A DNA stretch of 24,751 bases from JALOAP01 sp964632355 (lineage in GTDB: Bacteria > Chloroflexota > Dehalococcoidia > Tepidiformales > Tepidiformaceae). The notes under the pieces were generated by a model. It had not been told where the DNA came from. It made no database searches and saw only the letters and a list, made by a program, of their open reading frames with translations. The stretch's first letter is position 1; every line of letters begins with the position of its first letter. The position numbers and the translations under genes are program-made. Positions 6,276-13,637 of the stretch are shown in pieces. The stretch is taken from the NCBI GenBank assembly GCA_964632355.1, contig CAZWBW010000038.1, positions 1 to 24,751 of the forward strand, in the 5' to 3' direction.

Positions 6276-7157
6276 ATGCGTGACGCGAACCTCTTCACGA
6301 TGCTGTCGGCCTATCGGCCCGGGTCGCCGGCGACCCCGTTCGAGAACTACTGCACGTCGGGCCTCGCCTATTTCCTCCGGCGAGGGCACCGCATGCTCTC
6401 CGCGCTCATCGGACAGGCGGCGGGCGTGACGAACGAGCCGATCGCCATCGTCGAAGTGCAGCCTCGCGTCGGGGACGCGGGCATCGCGGACCTGCTGGTG
6501 ACGTTCGAGGGCGGGAAGCGCGCCATCGTCGAGGTACAGGTCGAAGCCGGCGCGGACGAGCGGCAACTCCCGATGCTCGAAGCGCAACAGACGTACTTCG
6601 ACCCGGATATTTCGCTCGTCCTGCTGACACTCACCGAAGGTTCGGAGCCGTCGAAGTGGCAGCGGATCACCTGGATGCAGGTGATTGAAGCGCTCGAGGG
6701 CGACCCGGATCCGCTGGCGCGCGAGTACTCGGAGTTCGTGTTGCGCGACATCCTGGGCCTTGGGGCGGTGCCGCTCGATGAGGCGATCACGACGAACCGG
6801 TTCTACGCGCTCGGTGCCGCGGTGCTCCGGCGGCGGTTCGGCGACCGCCTGAGTTATGTGAACAGCGCGTCACGGCCGCTCGACGGGCGGTACCGGTACA
6901 TCGGCGTAACGTTCTCGGTCGACGACCAGGGAATGAACAACTGGCTGGGGCTGGTGAACGAAACAGTGCCGCTCGGCGACCACTACCACCTGATGCTGGC
7001 CAGCAAGGTGACGCCGATTCGCGAACCGGCAGAGCAGCCCCGCGCCGCAGGCGACTGGAAGTGGCCGTTCTGGACGGGCGCTGGCCGTGTCGTCCGCCCG
7101 ATTACCCCGGAGCAGTGCGAAGAGCTCGTGGAGCGGCTCCCCGACCCGATTCGCTAA
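6276..7157 (+). CDS. Uncharacterised protein with a PD-(D/E)XK nuclease-like core
   Basis: I do not recognise a named family for this 293-residue protein. Residues 20-45 (PFENYCTSGLAYFLRRGHRM) resemble the N-terminal E-N-x-x-T helix seen in some PD-(D/E)XK nuclease-like proteins. Residues 57-90 give the core pattern: IAIVEVQ, then GIADLLV with D72, a hairpin containing a GG turn, and AIVEVQVEA with E86 and Q88. D-x13-E-x-Q is the D-Xn-(D/E)-X-K motif with Q in place of K, as in BglII. The second half (about 165-293) looks like a mixed alpha/beta domain (RYRYIGVTFSVDDQG, NETVPLGDHYHLMLASKV) that may recognise substrate. There is no signal peptide or membrane segment. The start ATG follows a leaderless-type -10, and a strong terminator separates it from mcr. 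Its stop overlaps that of mutS2 tail to tail. A defence or DNA-repair role is only a guess. Confidence 0.8.
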   Translation: MRDANLFTMLSAYRPGSPATPFENYCTSGLAYFLRRGHRMLSALIGQAAGVTNEPIAIVEVQPRVGDAGIADLLVTFEGGKRAIVEVQVEAGADERQLPMLEAQQTYFDPDISLVLLTLTEGSEPSKWQRITWMQVIEALEGDPDPLAREYSEFVLRDILGLGAVPLDEAITTNRFYALGAAVLRRRFGDRLSYVNSASRPLDGRYRYIGVTFSVDDQGMNNWLGLVNETVPLGDHYHLMLASKVTPIREPAEQPRAAGDWKWPFWTGAGRVVRPITPEQCEELVERLPDPIR

Positions 7158-9520
7158 CCGGCGAGCGCGGCGACAGTCACGCCGTCCCCGCCCTGCTCGG
7201 GCGGCGCGGGCTCGAAGCGGCGAACGAGCGGGTGATCCCGCAGCGTCTCGCGGACCGCTGCGCGCAGCGCACCAGTACCCTTGCCGTGGATGATGCGGAC
7301 GAACGGCAGGCCCGCCCGGAAGGCGTCGTCGAGATAGCCCTCGAGCGAGATGAGCGCTTCCTCCGCGCGCTGACCACGCAGATCGAGTTCGACGGGGACG
7401 TTCGGCCGCACCTGCGGCAGTTGCACCTGCACGTTGCCCGACTTCCCGGGCGCCGGTTCGACCCGCTGGATGCGGTCGATCGAGACCTTCATGCGAATCG
7501 ATCCGAACTGGACGTCGACGCGACCGTCTTCGCCGATGCCGCTCAGCGCTTCGCCCACCTGGGGGATATCGCGGACATGGACGCGGTCGCCGGGCGCGAG
7601 TTCGCGGACGACCGGAGCGGCAGGTGCCTGGCGGCGGGCCGGTTTTGCGCGTTGCTTTAGCTTCCCGAGGTCGGCATCGAGCTTGCGCAGCGTCTCCTCG
7701 GCCTGGCGTGGATCGAAGTCGCGCGTCGCAGCGCGGCGGCGAAGGTGCTCGATTTCGCGGCGAACCCGGGCCAGCGCGTCCTCCGCTTCGCGGTGGGCAG
7801 CTTCGATGATGCTCGCGCGCTCCTGTTCGATGCGGTCGCGCCGCTCGGCGAGAGCGAGACGGAGGTCCTCGGATTCCTGTCGCGCGAGCTCCTCGCGCCG
7901 GCGGGCCTCGGCCGCAGCGATGCGCTCGTCCCGGATTTCGGCCAGCAGTTGCTCGAGTTCGAAGTGCTCGGGCGAAAGCTGCGACTGTGCGCGTTCGAGG
8001 ACACGCTCATCGATGCCGAGCCTGCGGGCGATGGCGATGGCGTTCGACTGGCCCGGCAGCCCGATCGTGAGGTGGTACGTGGGGCTCAGCGTGTCCAGGT
8101 CAAATTCGACGGACGCGTTACGAAGGCGCGGGTCGTTGTGGGCGAAAGCCTTCAGCTCGCCGTGGTGCGTGGTCGCAACCAGCGTGCAGCCGCGGTCGAG
8201 CAGCTCTTCGAGGATCGCGCGGGCGAGTGCCGAGCCCTCGGTCGGGTCAGTGCCGGCGCCGAGCTCGTCGAGCAATACGAGCGTGTTCGGCGCCGCTCGC
8301 GCGAGGATCTCCTTGATGTTCCGCATGTGCGACGAGAACGTGGAGAGCGACTGTTCGATCGACTGTTCATCGCCGATGTCGGCATAGATCTGCTCGAACA
8401 CGACGAGGCGGCTGGCGTCGCTGCAGGGGACCGGCAGGCCGGCCTGCGCCATGAGGGTGAGGAGCCCGAGCGTCTTGAGCGCGACGGTTTTGCCGCCCGT
8501 GTTCGGGCCGGTGATCAGCACACCCTGCACGTCGCCGCCAACTTCGATGTCGATCGGGACCACGTCGCCGCGCAGGAGCGGGTGACGGGCCTGCACGAGG
8601 ATGGTCGCGCCGCCGGACTTCAGCCAGCTCGAGCCGTCGCCGGGGAGCGGGAGTTCAGCCTTAAGCCGCTTCCCGAGCCGAACCTTCGCGTTCAGCACGT
8701 CGAGGCGGGCGAGCGCGGTGAGGGTCTCGCGCGCTTCGGCGTCGCGTTCGCCGAGCAGGGCGGTGAGGCGCTGGAGCACGCGGCGCACTTCACGCTCTTC
8801 GGCGAGCTGGAGCTCGCGGACCTGGTTGCCGGATTCGACGACGCCCATGGGCTCGATGAAGACGGTGGCGCCGCTGGAAGAGACGTCGTGGACGATACCG
8901 GGCAGGGCCCCGCGCGCCTCCGCCTTGATGGGGATGACCTTGCGGCCATTGCGCTCGGTCAGCAGCCCCTCCTGTGCGATTCCGCGGCGGACCGCATCGG
9001 CGAGCGCGGCCTGGGCGCGGTGCTCGAGCCGCTCCTGGGCCAGCCGCAACTCGCGGCGGATGGTCGCAAGCTGTTCGCTTGCCGAGTCGGTAACGTCGCC
9101 CCGCGGGGTGATGGAGCTTTCGACTTCATCGGCGAACCTGCGGAAATCGGCGATCCAGTCGACGATGGGCCCGAGATTCGGCACGCGGTCGCGAAGGCGC
9201 TCGACGGTCTGTTTCGCGCGCCAGGCGGTCCGTAGCGTGGTGGCGGCATCGACGAGGTCGGCGGGGTCGAGCACCTGGCCAATGGAGGCCGCCTGGATGA
9301 GCGGCCGGATGTCCCTTGCGCCGCCGAAGGGGATGTCCACGCCCATCTGGTCGAGCAGGAGCACATCGGCGGTTTGTGCCTGGAGACGCTGGACTTCGTC
9401 GAACGAGGTCGCCGGGCGTACGGCAGTTGCGAGTTCGCGGCCGTAACTGAAGGCGGTTTCGGCGGCGAGGAGCTCGAGAACCTTTTCGAATTCGAGGACG
9501 CGGAGGGTATGGTCGTCCAT
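7154..9520 (-). CDS. mutS2: Endonuclease MutS2 / ribosome-collision factor
   Basis: MutS2 is a dimeric ATPase with a C-terminal Smr nuclease domain. It has been linked to suppression of recombination and, in Bacillus and Helicobacter work, to splitting collided ribosomes. From the ATG at 9518-9520 the protein has 788 residues, the usual length. The N-terminal core and lever region spans 1-330. Walker A GPNTGGKT is at 338-345 and Walker B LVLLDELGAGTDP at 414-426, with the MutS-type THHGELKAFA at 451-460. A charged coiled-coil clamp covers about 520-600, a KOW-like segment 640-690, and the Smr domain 708-788 with ELDLRGQRAEEAL and HGKGTGALR. An upstream extension to 9610 looks unrelated. No clear ribosome-binding site is seen; TACGCT lies 8 nt upstream. 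Its TAG stop shares bases with the stop of the nuclease-like gene. Confidence 0.96.
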   Translation of the reverse strand: MDDHTLRVLEFEKVLELLAAETAFSYGRELATAVRPATSFDEVQRLQAQTADVLLLDQMGVDIPFGGARDIRPLIQAASIGQVLDPADLVDAATTLRTAWRAKQTVERLRDRVPNLGPIVDWIADFRRFADEVESSITPRGDVTDSASEQLATIRRELRLAQERLEHRAQAALADAVRRGIAQEGLLTERNGRKVIPIKAEARGALPGIVHDVSSSGATVFIEPMGVVESGNQVRELQLAEEREVRRVLQRLTALLGERDAEARETLTALARLDVLNAKVRLGKRLKAELPLPGDGSSWLKSGGATILVQARHPLLRGDVVPIDIEVGGDVQGVLITGPNTGGKTVALKTLGLLTLMAQAGLPVPCSDASRLVVFEQIYADIGDEQSIEQSLSTFSSHMRNIKEILARAAPNTLVLLDELGAGTDPTEGSALARAILEELLDRGCTLVATTHHGELKAFAHNDPRLRNASVEFDLDTLSPTYHLTIGLPGQSNAIAIARRLGIDERVLERAQSQLSPEHFELEQLLAEIRDERIAAAEARRREELARQESEDLRLALAERRDRIEQERASIIEAAHREAEDALARVRREIEHLRRRAATRDFDPRQAEETLRKLDADLGKLKQRAKPARRQAPAAPVVRELAPGDRVHVRDIPQVGEALSGIGEDGRVDVQFGSIRMKVSIDRIQRVEPAPGKSGNVQVQLPQVRPNVPVELDLRGQRAEEALISLEGYLDDAFRAGLPFVRIIHGKGTGALRAAVRETLRDHPLVRRFEPAPPEQGGDGVTVAALAG

Positions 9521-9528
9521 CGCGTTCC

Positions 9529-9616
9529 AGCGTAGATGGCGACGGTTTGGTACACCAGCGAGGGGAAATTCGCGGACTGGCCCGCCAGCCAGTATTCTGG
9601 GCCGAGTCAATACATT
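9529..9616. promoter_or_regulatory. Divergent mutS2/accC promoter region
   Basis: The 105-bp gap holds a minus-strand TACGCT (9529-9534) 8 nt before the mutS2 ATG and a plus-strand TACATT (9611-9616) 9 nt before the accC ATG. Both fit a TAnnnT -10 box placed so that transcripts would be leaderless or nearly so. accC also has a partial ribosome-binding site, AGGGA (9617-9621). A short inverted repeat GTATT/AATAC (9592-9596 and 9609-9613) overlaps the accC -10. Confidence 0.35.
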
Positions 9617-9625
9617 AGGGAACGC

Positions 9626-11173
9626 ATGTTTCGGAAAGTCCTGATTGCCAACCGTGGCGAAATTGCGCTGCGAATCGTTCGCGCGTTGCGGGACCTGAGC
9701 ATCCCCTCGGTCGCGGTGTACTCAGAAGTCGACCGGCTATCGCCTCACGTTCGCTATGCGGACGAGGCGTACTACATCGGCCCCGCGGATGCGCACCAGA
9801 GCTACCTCAACGCTGAGCGGATCATCGAGGTTGCGAAGTCCTGTGGCGCCGACGCGATCCACCCGGGCTACGGGTTCCTCGCGGAGAACGCCGACTTCGC
9901 GGAGGCGTGCGAGGCGGCCGGGCTGACGTTCATCGGCCCGTCGCCCGAGTCGATGCGGCTGCTCGGCGACAAGCTCGCCGCGCGCAAGGTGGCCATGGAA
10001 GCGGGCCTGCCGGTCGTGCCCGGGTCGCCCGAGGTGAAGGCCGTCGAGGAAGCGATCGAGGTCGCTGAGCGAGTGGGCTTCCCGGTGATGGTGAAAGCGG
10101 CCGCCGGTGGTGGCGGGCGCGGCATCCGGCTCGTTTCGCGACGAGAGGACATGCGTGCAGCCGCCGAACGCGCGATGTACGAGGCGCAGGCGGCCTTTGG
10201 CAACCCGACGATTTATGTAGAGAAGAGCCTGTCACCGGTCCGGCACATCGAGGTGCAGATCATCGCCGACAAGCACGGCAACATCGTGCCAGTCGGCGAA
10301 CGCGAGTGTTCGATCCAGCGCCGGCATCAGAAGCTCATCGAAGAGTGCCCATCCGTGGCGGTTACCCCGGACCTTCGACGGTCCCTTTCGCGGGCGGCAG
10401 TGAAGATCGCGCGCGCGGCGAACTACCACAACGTGGGCACGGTCGAATTCCTGCTGACCGAAAACGGCGACTTCTACTTCCTCGAGATGAACACGCGGCT
10501 CCAGGTCGAGCACCCGGTGACCGAAATGGCCACCAGCACCGACCTGGTGAAGGACCAGATCCTCGTGGCGGCGGGCGAAGAACTGCCGTACGACGAGGTG
10601 GAACTGCTGTTCCGGGGCTGGGCGATCGAATGCCGCATCGTAGCTGAGGACCCGTTCAACAACTTCCTGCCGTCGGTCGGGAAGATTGTGCTGGCGCGCG
10701 AGCCTGCCGGGCCGGGCATCCGCGTGGAGAGCGCGCTGTACGACGGCATCGAAATCACGCCGTACTACGACTCGCTGCTGGCGAAGGTGACGGCCTGGGG
10801 CCGCACCCGCGAAGGTGCACGGACACGGATGCGGCGGGCGCTGCAGGAGTTCCGCGTCGTCGGTGTGGCGACGAACATCCCGTACCTCCAGCAGATCCTG
10901 GACATGCCGGACTTCATCAACGGGAAGCTGGACACCGGCTTTCTCGACCGGCACGAGGTGGTCGCCGAAGAGCCGCTGGCTCAACAGAAGGAAGCGGCCG
11001 AACTTGCGGCGCTGCTGCTCGTCACGGGCGCCAAGTCGGACAACGGCGCGAACGGCAACGGGACCGGCACGGCGCTGAACGGAAAGGTTTCCGGGCGGTC
11101 TTCGAACTGGCGGACGCAGATGACGGGCAGAGTCACCGGCGCGGGGATGGGGCGATGGCCGAAAAGTATGTAG
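9626..11173 (+). CDS. accC: Acyl-CoA carboxylase biotin carboxylase subunit
   Basis: The biotin carboxylase subunit carboxylates carrier-bound biotin using ATP and bicarbonate. The 515-residue product begins MFRKVLIANRGEIALRIVRA. It has the N-domain (1-113), an ATP-grasp domain with K116, K157, the glycine loop GGGGRG (161-166) and K236, then the catalytic set E274, E287, N289, R291, E295 and R337. These match E. coli AccC within two residues. The core ends near 445; residues 450-515 are an extra tail with an NGANGNGTGTALNGK low-complexity stretch. The ATG at 9626 is the family start; the frame is open upstream only as filler. Its 3' end overlaps the carrier protein gene by 19 nt, so the two are co-translated. 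Whether the holoenzyme acts on acetyl-, propionyl- or another acyl-CoA cannot be told, because no carboxyltransferase subunit is in the window. Confidence 0.95.
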   Translation: MFRKVLIANRGEIALRIVRALRDLSIPSVAVYSEVDRLSPHVRYADEAYYIGPADAHQSYLNAERIIEVAKSCGADAIHPGYGFLAENADFAEACEAAGLTFIGPSPESMRLLGDKLAARKVAMEAGLPVVPGSPEVKAVEEAIEVAERVGFPVMVKAAAGGGGRGIRLVSRREDMRAAAERAMYEAQAAFGNPTIYVEKSLSPVRHIEVQIIADKHGNIVPVGERECSIQRRHQKLIEECPSVAVTPDLRRSLSRAAVKIARAANYHNVGTVEFLLTENGDFYFLEMNTRLQVEHPVTEMATSTDLVKDQILVAAGEELPYDEVELLFRGWAIECRIVAEDPFNNFLPSVGKIVLAREPAGPGIRVESALYDGIEITPYYDSLLAKVTAWGRTREGARTRMRRALQEFRVVGVATNIPYLQQILDMPDFINGKLDTGFLDRHEVVAEEPLAQQKEAAELAALLLVTGAKSDNGANGNGTGTALNGKVSGRSSNWRTQMTGRVTGAGMGRWPKSM

Positions 11174-11700
11174 TTCGTATCGGCGACGAAGACTCGGTCT
11201 ACGAGATCCTGCGCGAAGGGGATTCGACCCTGGTAAAGCGCGAGGACTGGGACGAGTGGCGCCGCGTGTCGCTGGAGCGCGTGGGCGATTCGGGGCTGTA
11301 CATGCTGATGGTCGACCACGTGCCCACGGAGTTGTACCTCCAGCGGCGGCGCGGCGGCGCCATCGCGACCATCGGCCGGCACCAATGGGACATGGATGTT
11401 GCGCCGTGGCGACCGGGCTATAAGCGCGTACGCACCGACCGGCAGCAGAGTGGCGAGGTTCGCCTGACTGCGCCGATGACCGGCTCCATCGTGGAGCTCC
11501 GCTGCGCTGTCGGTGACCAGGTGGAAAAGGGCCAGGTTCTGCTCGTGATGGAGTCCATGAAGATGAACAACGAGCTCCGTTCGCCGGCCACCGGGCGCAT
11601 CGAAAGCATCGGGGTTCAGCCCGGGCAGAAGGTGAAGGCGAACGACCTGTTGGTTGCGATCGCGCAAGGCGAGCCGCAGCAGGACGCCACATCGTCATAA
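11155..11700 (+). CDS. Biotin carboxyl carrier protein (biotin/lipoyl attachment domain)
   Basis: This 181-residue protein carries the biotin used by the upstream biotin carboxylase. Residues 104-172 form a biotinyl domain: LTAPMTGSIVEL, then the hairpin motif VMESMKMNNEL with the biotinylated lysine predicted at K136, then SPATGRIESIGVQPGQKVKANDLL. The first 100 residues (KYVVRIGDEDSVYEILREGD and following) match no carrier domain. They look like the BT-type (biotin carboxylase to carboxyltransferase linker) region found in acyl-CoA carboxylase alpha chains. In effect accC plus this gene is a split form of a one-chain alpha subunit. The ATG at 11155 overlaps the accC 3' end by 19 nt. BirA, encoded at 3830-4843, is the presumed modifying enzyme. 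Confidence 0.93.
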   Translation: MAEKYVVRIGDEDSVYEILREGDSTLVKREDWDEWRRVSLERVGDSGLYMLMVDHVPTELYLQRRRGGAIATIGRHQWDMDVAPWRPGYKRVRTDRQQSGEVRLTAPMTGSIVELRCAVGDQVEKGQVLLVMESMKMNNELRSPATGRIESIGVQPGQKVKANDLLVAIAQGEPQQDATSS

Positions 11701-11724
11701 ATTTGCATAACGAGCTAATGTTTC

Positions 11725-11754
11725 TTGACCCGCTTCGCGGCAGTCACCTAGGGT
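11725..11754 (+). promoter_or_regulatory. Promoter of the SRP RNA gene
   Basis: TTGACC (11725-11730) is followed after 18 nt by TAGGGT (11749-11754). This places the start near 11760-11762, exactly where the conserved SRP RNA 5' strand begins. It is one of the better -35 matches in the window, as expected for a stable RNA. Confidence 0.6.
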
Positions 11755-11759
11755 TAAAG

Positions 11760-12031
11760 GTGGCCGTGCTAGACGGGGAGCTAGCGGTGCCCTGTACCCG
11801 CAATCCGCTATAGCGGGGTTGAACTCCTGCTCGAGGGCTGGTACTTGGGGGACTGCTCCTGTCAAGCGGCGATGACGATCTGGTCCTACGCGGCGAGGCG
11901 CCACGAACCTGGTCAGGTCCGGAAGGAAGCAGCCATAAGTGGAGTTGCCTCGGGTGCCGTAGGTTCACCGGGTCCGAGCTGGCTGGCAGTGGCAAGCCTG
12001 GAGGCCAGTTCGACAGCAGGTGCACGGCTCA
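11760..12031 (+). ncRNA. ffs: Large bacterial signal recognition particle RNA (with Alu domain)
   Basis: The SRP RNA scaffolds Ffh for co-translational targeting of membrane proteins. The S-domain tip reads GGTCAGGTCCGGAAGGAAGC (from 11911), the Ffh-binding signature. The 5' part (GGCCGTGCTAG, GCGGTGCCCTGTACC, CAATCCGCT) and the 3' part (CGACAGCAGGTGCACGG) match the Alu domain of the Bacillus subtilis scRNA. The two ends pair over 8 bp (GGCCGTGC with GCACGGCT), which fixes the boundaries to within a few bases. The length of about 270 nt equals the Bacillus form and is much longer than the 114-nt E. coli 4.5S RNA. A 6-bp hairpin at 12049-12063 follows, without a T tract. This gene fills most of the 400-base stretch between the carrier protein and the 3D-domain protein genes. 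Confidence 0.96.
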
Positions 12032-12100
12032 TAGGATTGATTTGAACCCTGCGGTCCCCGCAGCCAGCGGGGGAGCGAAAACTCGCACCGAGGAGTGACT

Positions 12101-13609
12101 TTGGCCCAGGCACTTCGGCCGCCCCTGAAACGGGGGCGCTCCGGAGCCGCCGGACAGCACACCCACCGGGTCGACCTCCCTCCGCCCCCCCGCCACTTCC
12201 GAGGTCGGCATCATGCAGCAACCATCTTTGTCGTGGTGCTGCTTGCTGTCGTCGGGTTCCGGCTCTTTCCAGAGCGGGACGTGACCGTATTGAACGACGG
12301 TCGCTCTGTTCGTGTTTCCGCTACGTTCGACACTCGATCGGAGGCGCTCGAAGCCGCCGGCGTGTCGCTCGAACCGGGTGACCGTGTGCTCCACGGGACC
12401 GGCGGCAAGTACGTGAGCATCGCAGTCCAGCGCGCGCGTCCGGTCCTGCTCCTGGTCGATGGCGAACTCATGGAGGTTCGCACGCAGGCAGCGACCGTGC
12501 AGGGCGTGCTCGCGGATGCGGGTATCGACCTCGGCGAACACGACCGCGTGTATGTCGACGGGAAGCTCGCGGCGGCACGCGGCCCACTCTTCGGGGCCAC
12601 CGACCAGCGTGCCGTCTCGACTGTGCCGTCGCGCTACCGCGCACCCGCCGATCCGCGGCGCCCGATCACGGTTTCGGTGCAGCGCGCCGTGCCCGTGACG
12701 GTGTACATCGACACCTTCCGGCTCGAAACGTCGTCGGCAGCCACGAACGTGCAGGACCTCCTCGGAGAGATCGGTATGACCGTGCGCGAGGGCGACCTGG
12801 TACAGCCGGGGCTCGACGCGCCGGTGAGCGCCGGGTTGGTCGTGCGGCTTGCGAAGGCGATCACTGTGAACGTGCGGCTCGACGGCAAGGACCAGGTCCT
12901 CTACACGCAGGCGCGCACGGTGGAAGACGTGCTCCGCATCCTCGGTGTGGACCCGGGCCCGGACGAGATCCTTTCGCCTCCGCGCGAAACGGCGCTAACG
13001 CCCGGGATGCAGATCGTCATCGGGCTCACGCGAACCGTGATCGAATCGGTCGAGGAGCCGGTGCCGCCGCCCATCGTGTACGAAACGGATTCGTCGTTGC
13101 CCGAGGGCACGGTGCGGGTGATCGCGGGTACTCCGGGCGTCCGCGTGACGAACTACGAGGTGACCTACAAGAACGGCGAAGAGGTTTCCCGTGTGCTGGC
13201 GGGTGGCGGAGGCATCGTCACGCAACCGACGCCGACACGGCATATCACCGGGGTGCAGCCGGGTTCGAGCGCACGGCCGACGCTGAATGCGCCCGGCTAC
13301 AACGGCACGTTCACGAAGAAGATGACGGTACGGGCCACGTGGTACAACGCGAGCCACGGAGCCTGGGCGCCGGGCGACCCGAACTACGGCCGAACCGCGA
13401 CGGGCGTCATCGTCGACTACGGCATCTGTGCTGTGGACCCCACGGTTATCCCGCTGGGCACCCGGTTCTACGTGCCGGACTATGGCGTCTGCCTGGCGGC
13501 CGACACGGGAGGCGCCGTGAAGGGCTACCACGTGGACCTCGGGTTCCCGGAAAGCGCCGGTGACCCCGGCTGGGGAAGCAGGGTCGTGGACATCTACATC
13601 CTCGACTGA
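12101..13609 (+). CDS. YabE-like DUF348/G5/3D-domain cell-wall protein
   Basis: This 502-residue protein is probably an exported, membrane-anchored cell-wall hydrolase of the resuscitation-promoting factor/YabE type. After a basic proline-rich N-terminus there is one transmembrane segment (about 38-56, ATIFVVVLLAVVGF). Four ubiquitin-like DUF348-type repeats follow (about 60-106, 115-158, 190-234, 254-308), then a G5 domain (about 308-386) and a C-terminal 3D domain (about 408-502). The three aspartates that name the 3D domain are visible in AVDPTVIPLGT (D446), AADTGG (D468) and YHVDLGF (D479). The start is a choice between TTG at 12101, with AGGAG 5 nt upstream, and GTG at 12095, which overlaps that site; I prefer TTG. 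Its position before ksgA and ispE repeats the Firmicutes yabE-ksgA-ispE neighbourhood. Confidence 0.9.
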   Translation: MAQALRPPLKRGRSGAAGQHTHRVDLPPPPRHFRGRHHAATIFVVVLLAVVGFRLFPERDVTVLNDGRSVRVSATFDTRSEALEAAGVSLEPGDRVLHGTGGKYVSIAVQRARPVLLLVDGELMEVRTQAATVQGVLADAGIDLGEHDRVYVDGKLAAARGPLFGATDQRAVSTVPSRYRAPADPRRPITVSVQRAVPVTVYIDTFRLETSSAATNVQDLLGEIGMTVREGDLVQPGLDAPVSAGLVVRLAKAITVNVRLDGKDQVLYTQARTVEDVLRILGVDPGPDEILSPPRETALTPGMQIVIGLTRTVIESVEEPVPPPIVYETDSSLPEGTVRVIAGTPGVRVTNYEVTYKNGEEVSRVLAGGGGIVTQPTPTRHITGVQPGSSARPTLNAPGYNGTFTKKMTVRATWYNASHGAWAPGDPNYGRTATGVIVDYGICAVDPTVIPLGTRFYVPDYGVCLAADTGGAVKGYHVDLGFPESAGDPGWGSRVVDIYILD

Positions 13610-13631
13610 GCCATTGGCCGCCGCCTACGAT
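13602..13631 (+). promoter_or_regulatory. Putative leaderless promoter of ksgA
   Basis: TCGACT (13602-13607), 18 nt, then TACGAT (13626-13631), with the GTG start 6 nt further on. No Shine-Dalgarno sequence precedes the GTG. It lies at the end of the YabE-like gene, so read-through from that gene is also possible. Confidence 0.4.
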
Positions 13632-13637
13632 CGATCC

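Noticed and set aside
7745..9235. Long plus-strand open frame antisense to mutS2
   Set aside because: The opposite strand carries the full MutS2 motif series; this frame has no domain or start signal.
10232..11698. Long minus-strand open frame across accC and the carrier protein gene
   Set aside because: It is antisense to two convincing genes and reads as low-complexity Arg/Pro/Ala.
12049..12063. Hairpin after the SRP RNA as its terminator
   Set aside because: Only 6 bp with no T tract; not strong enough to list as a terminator.
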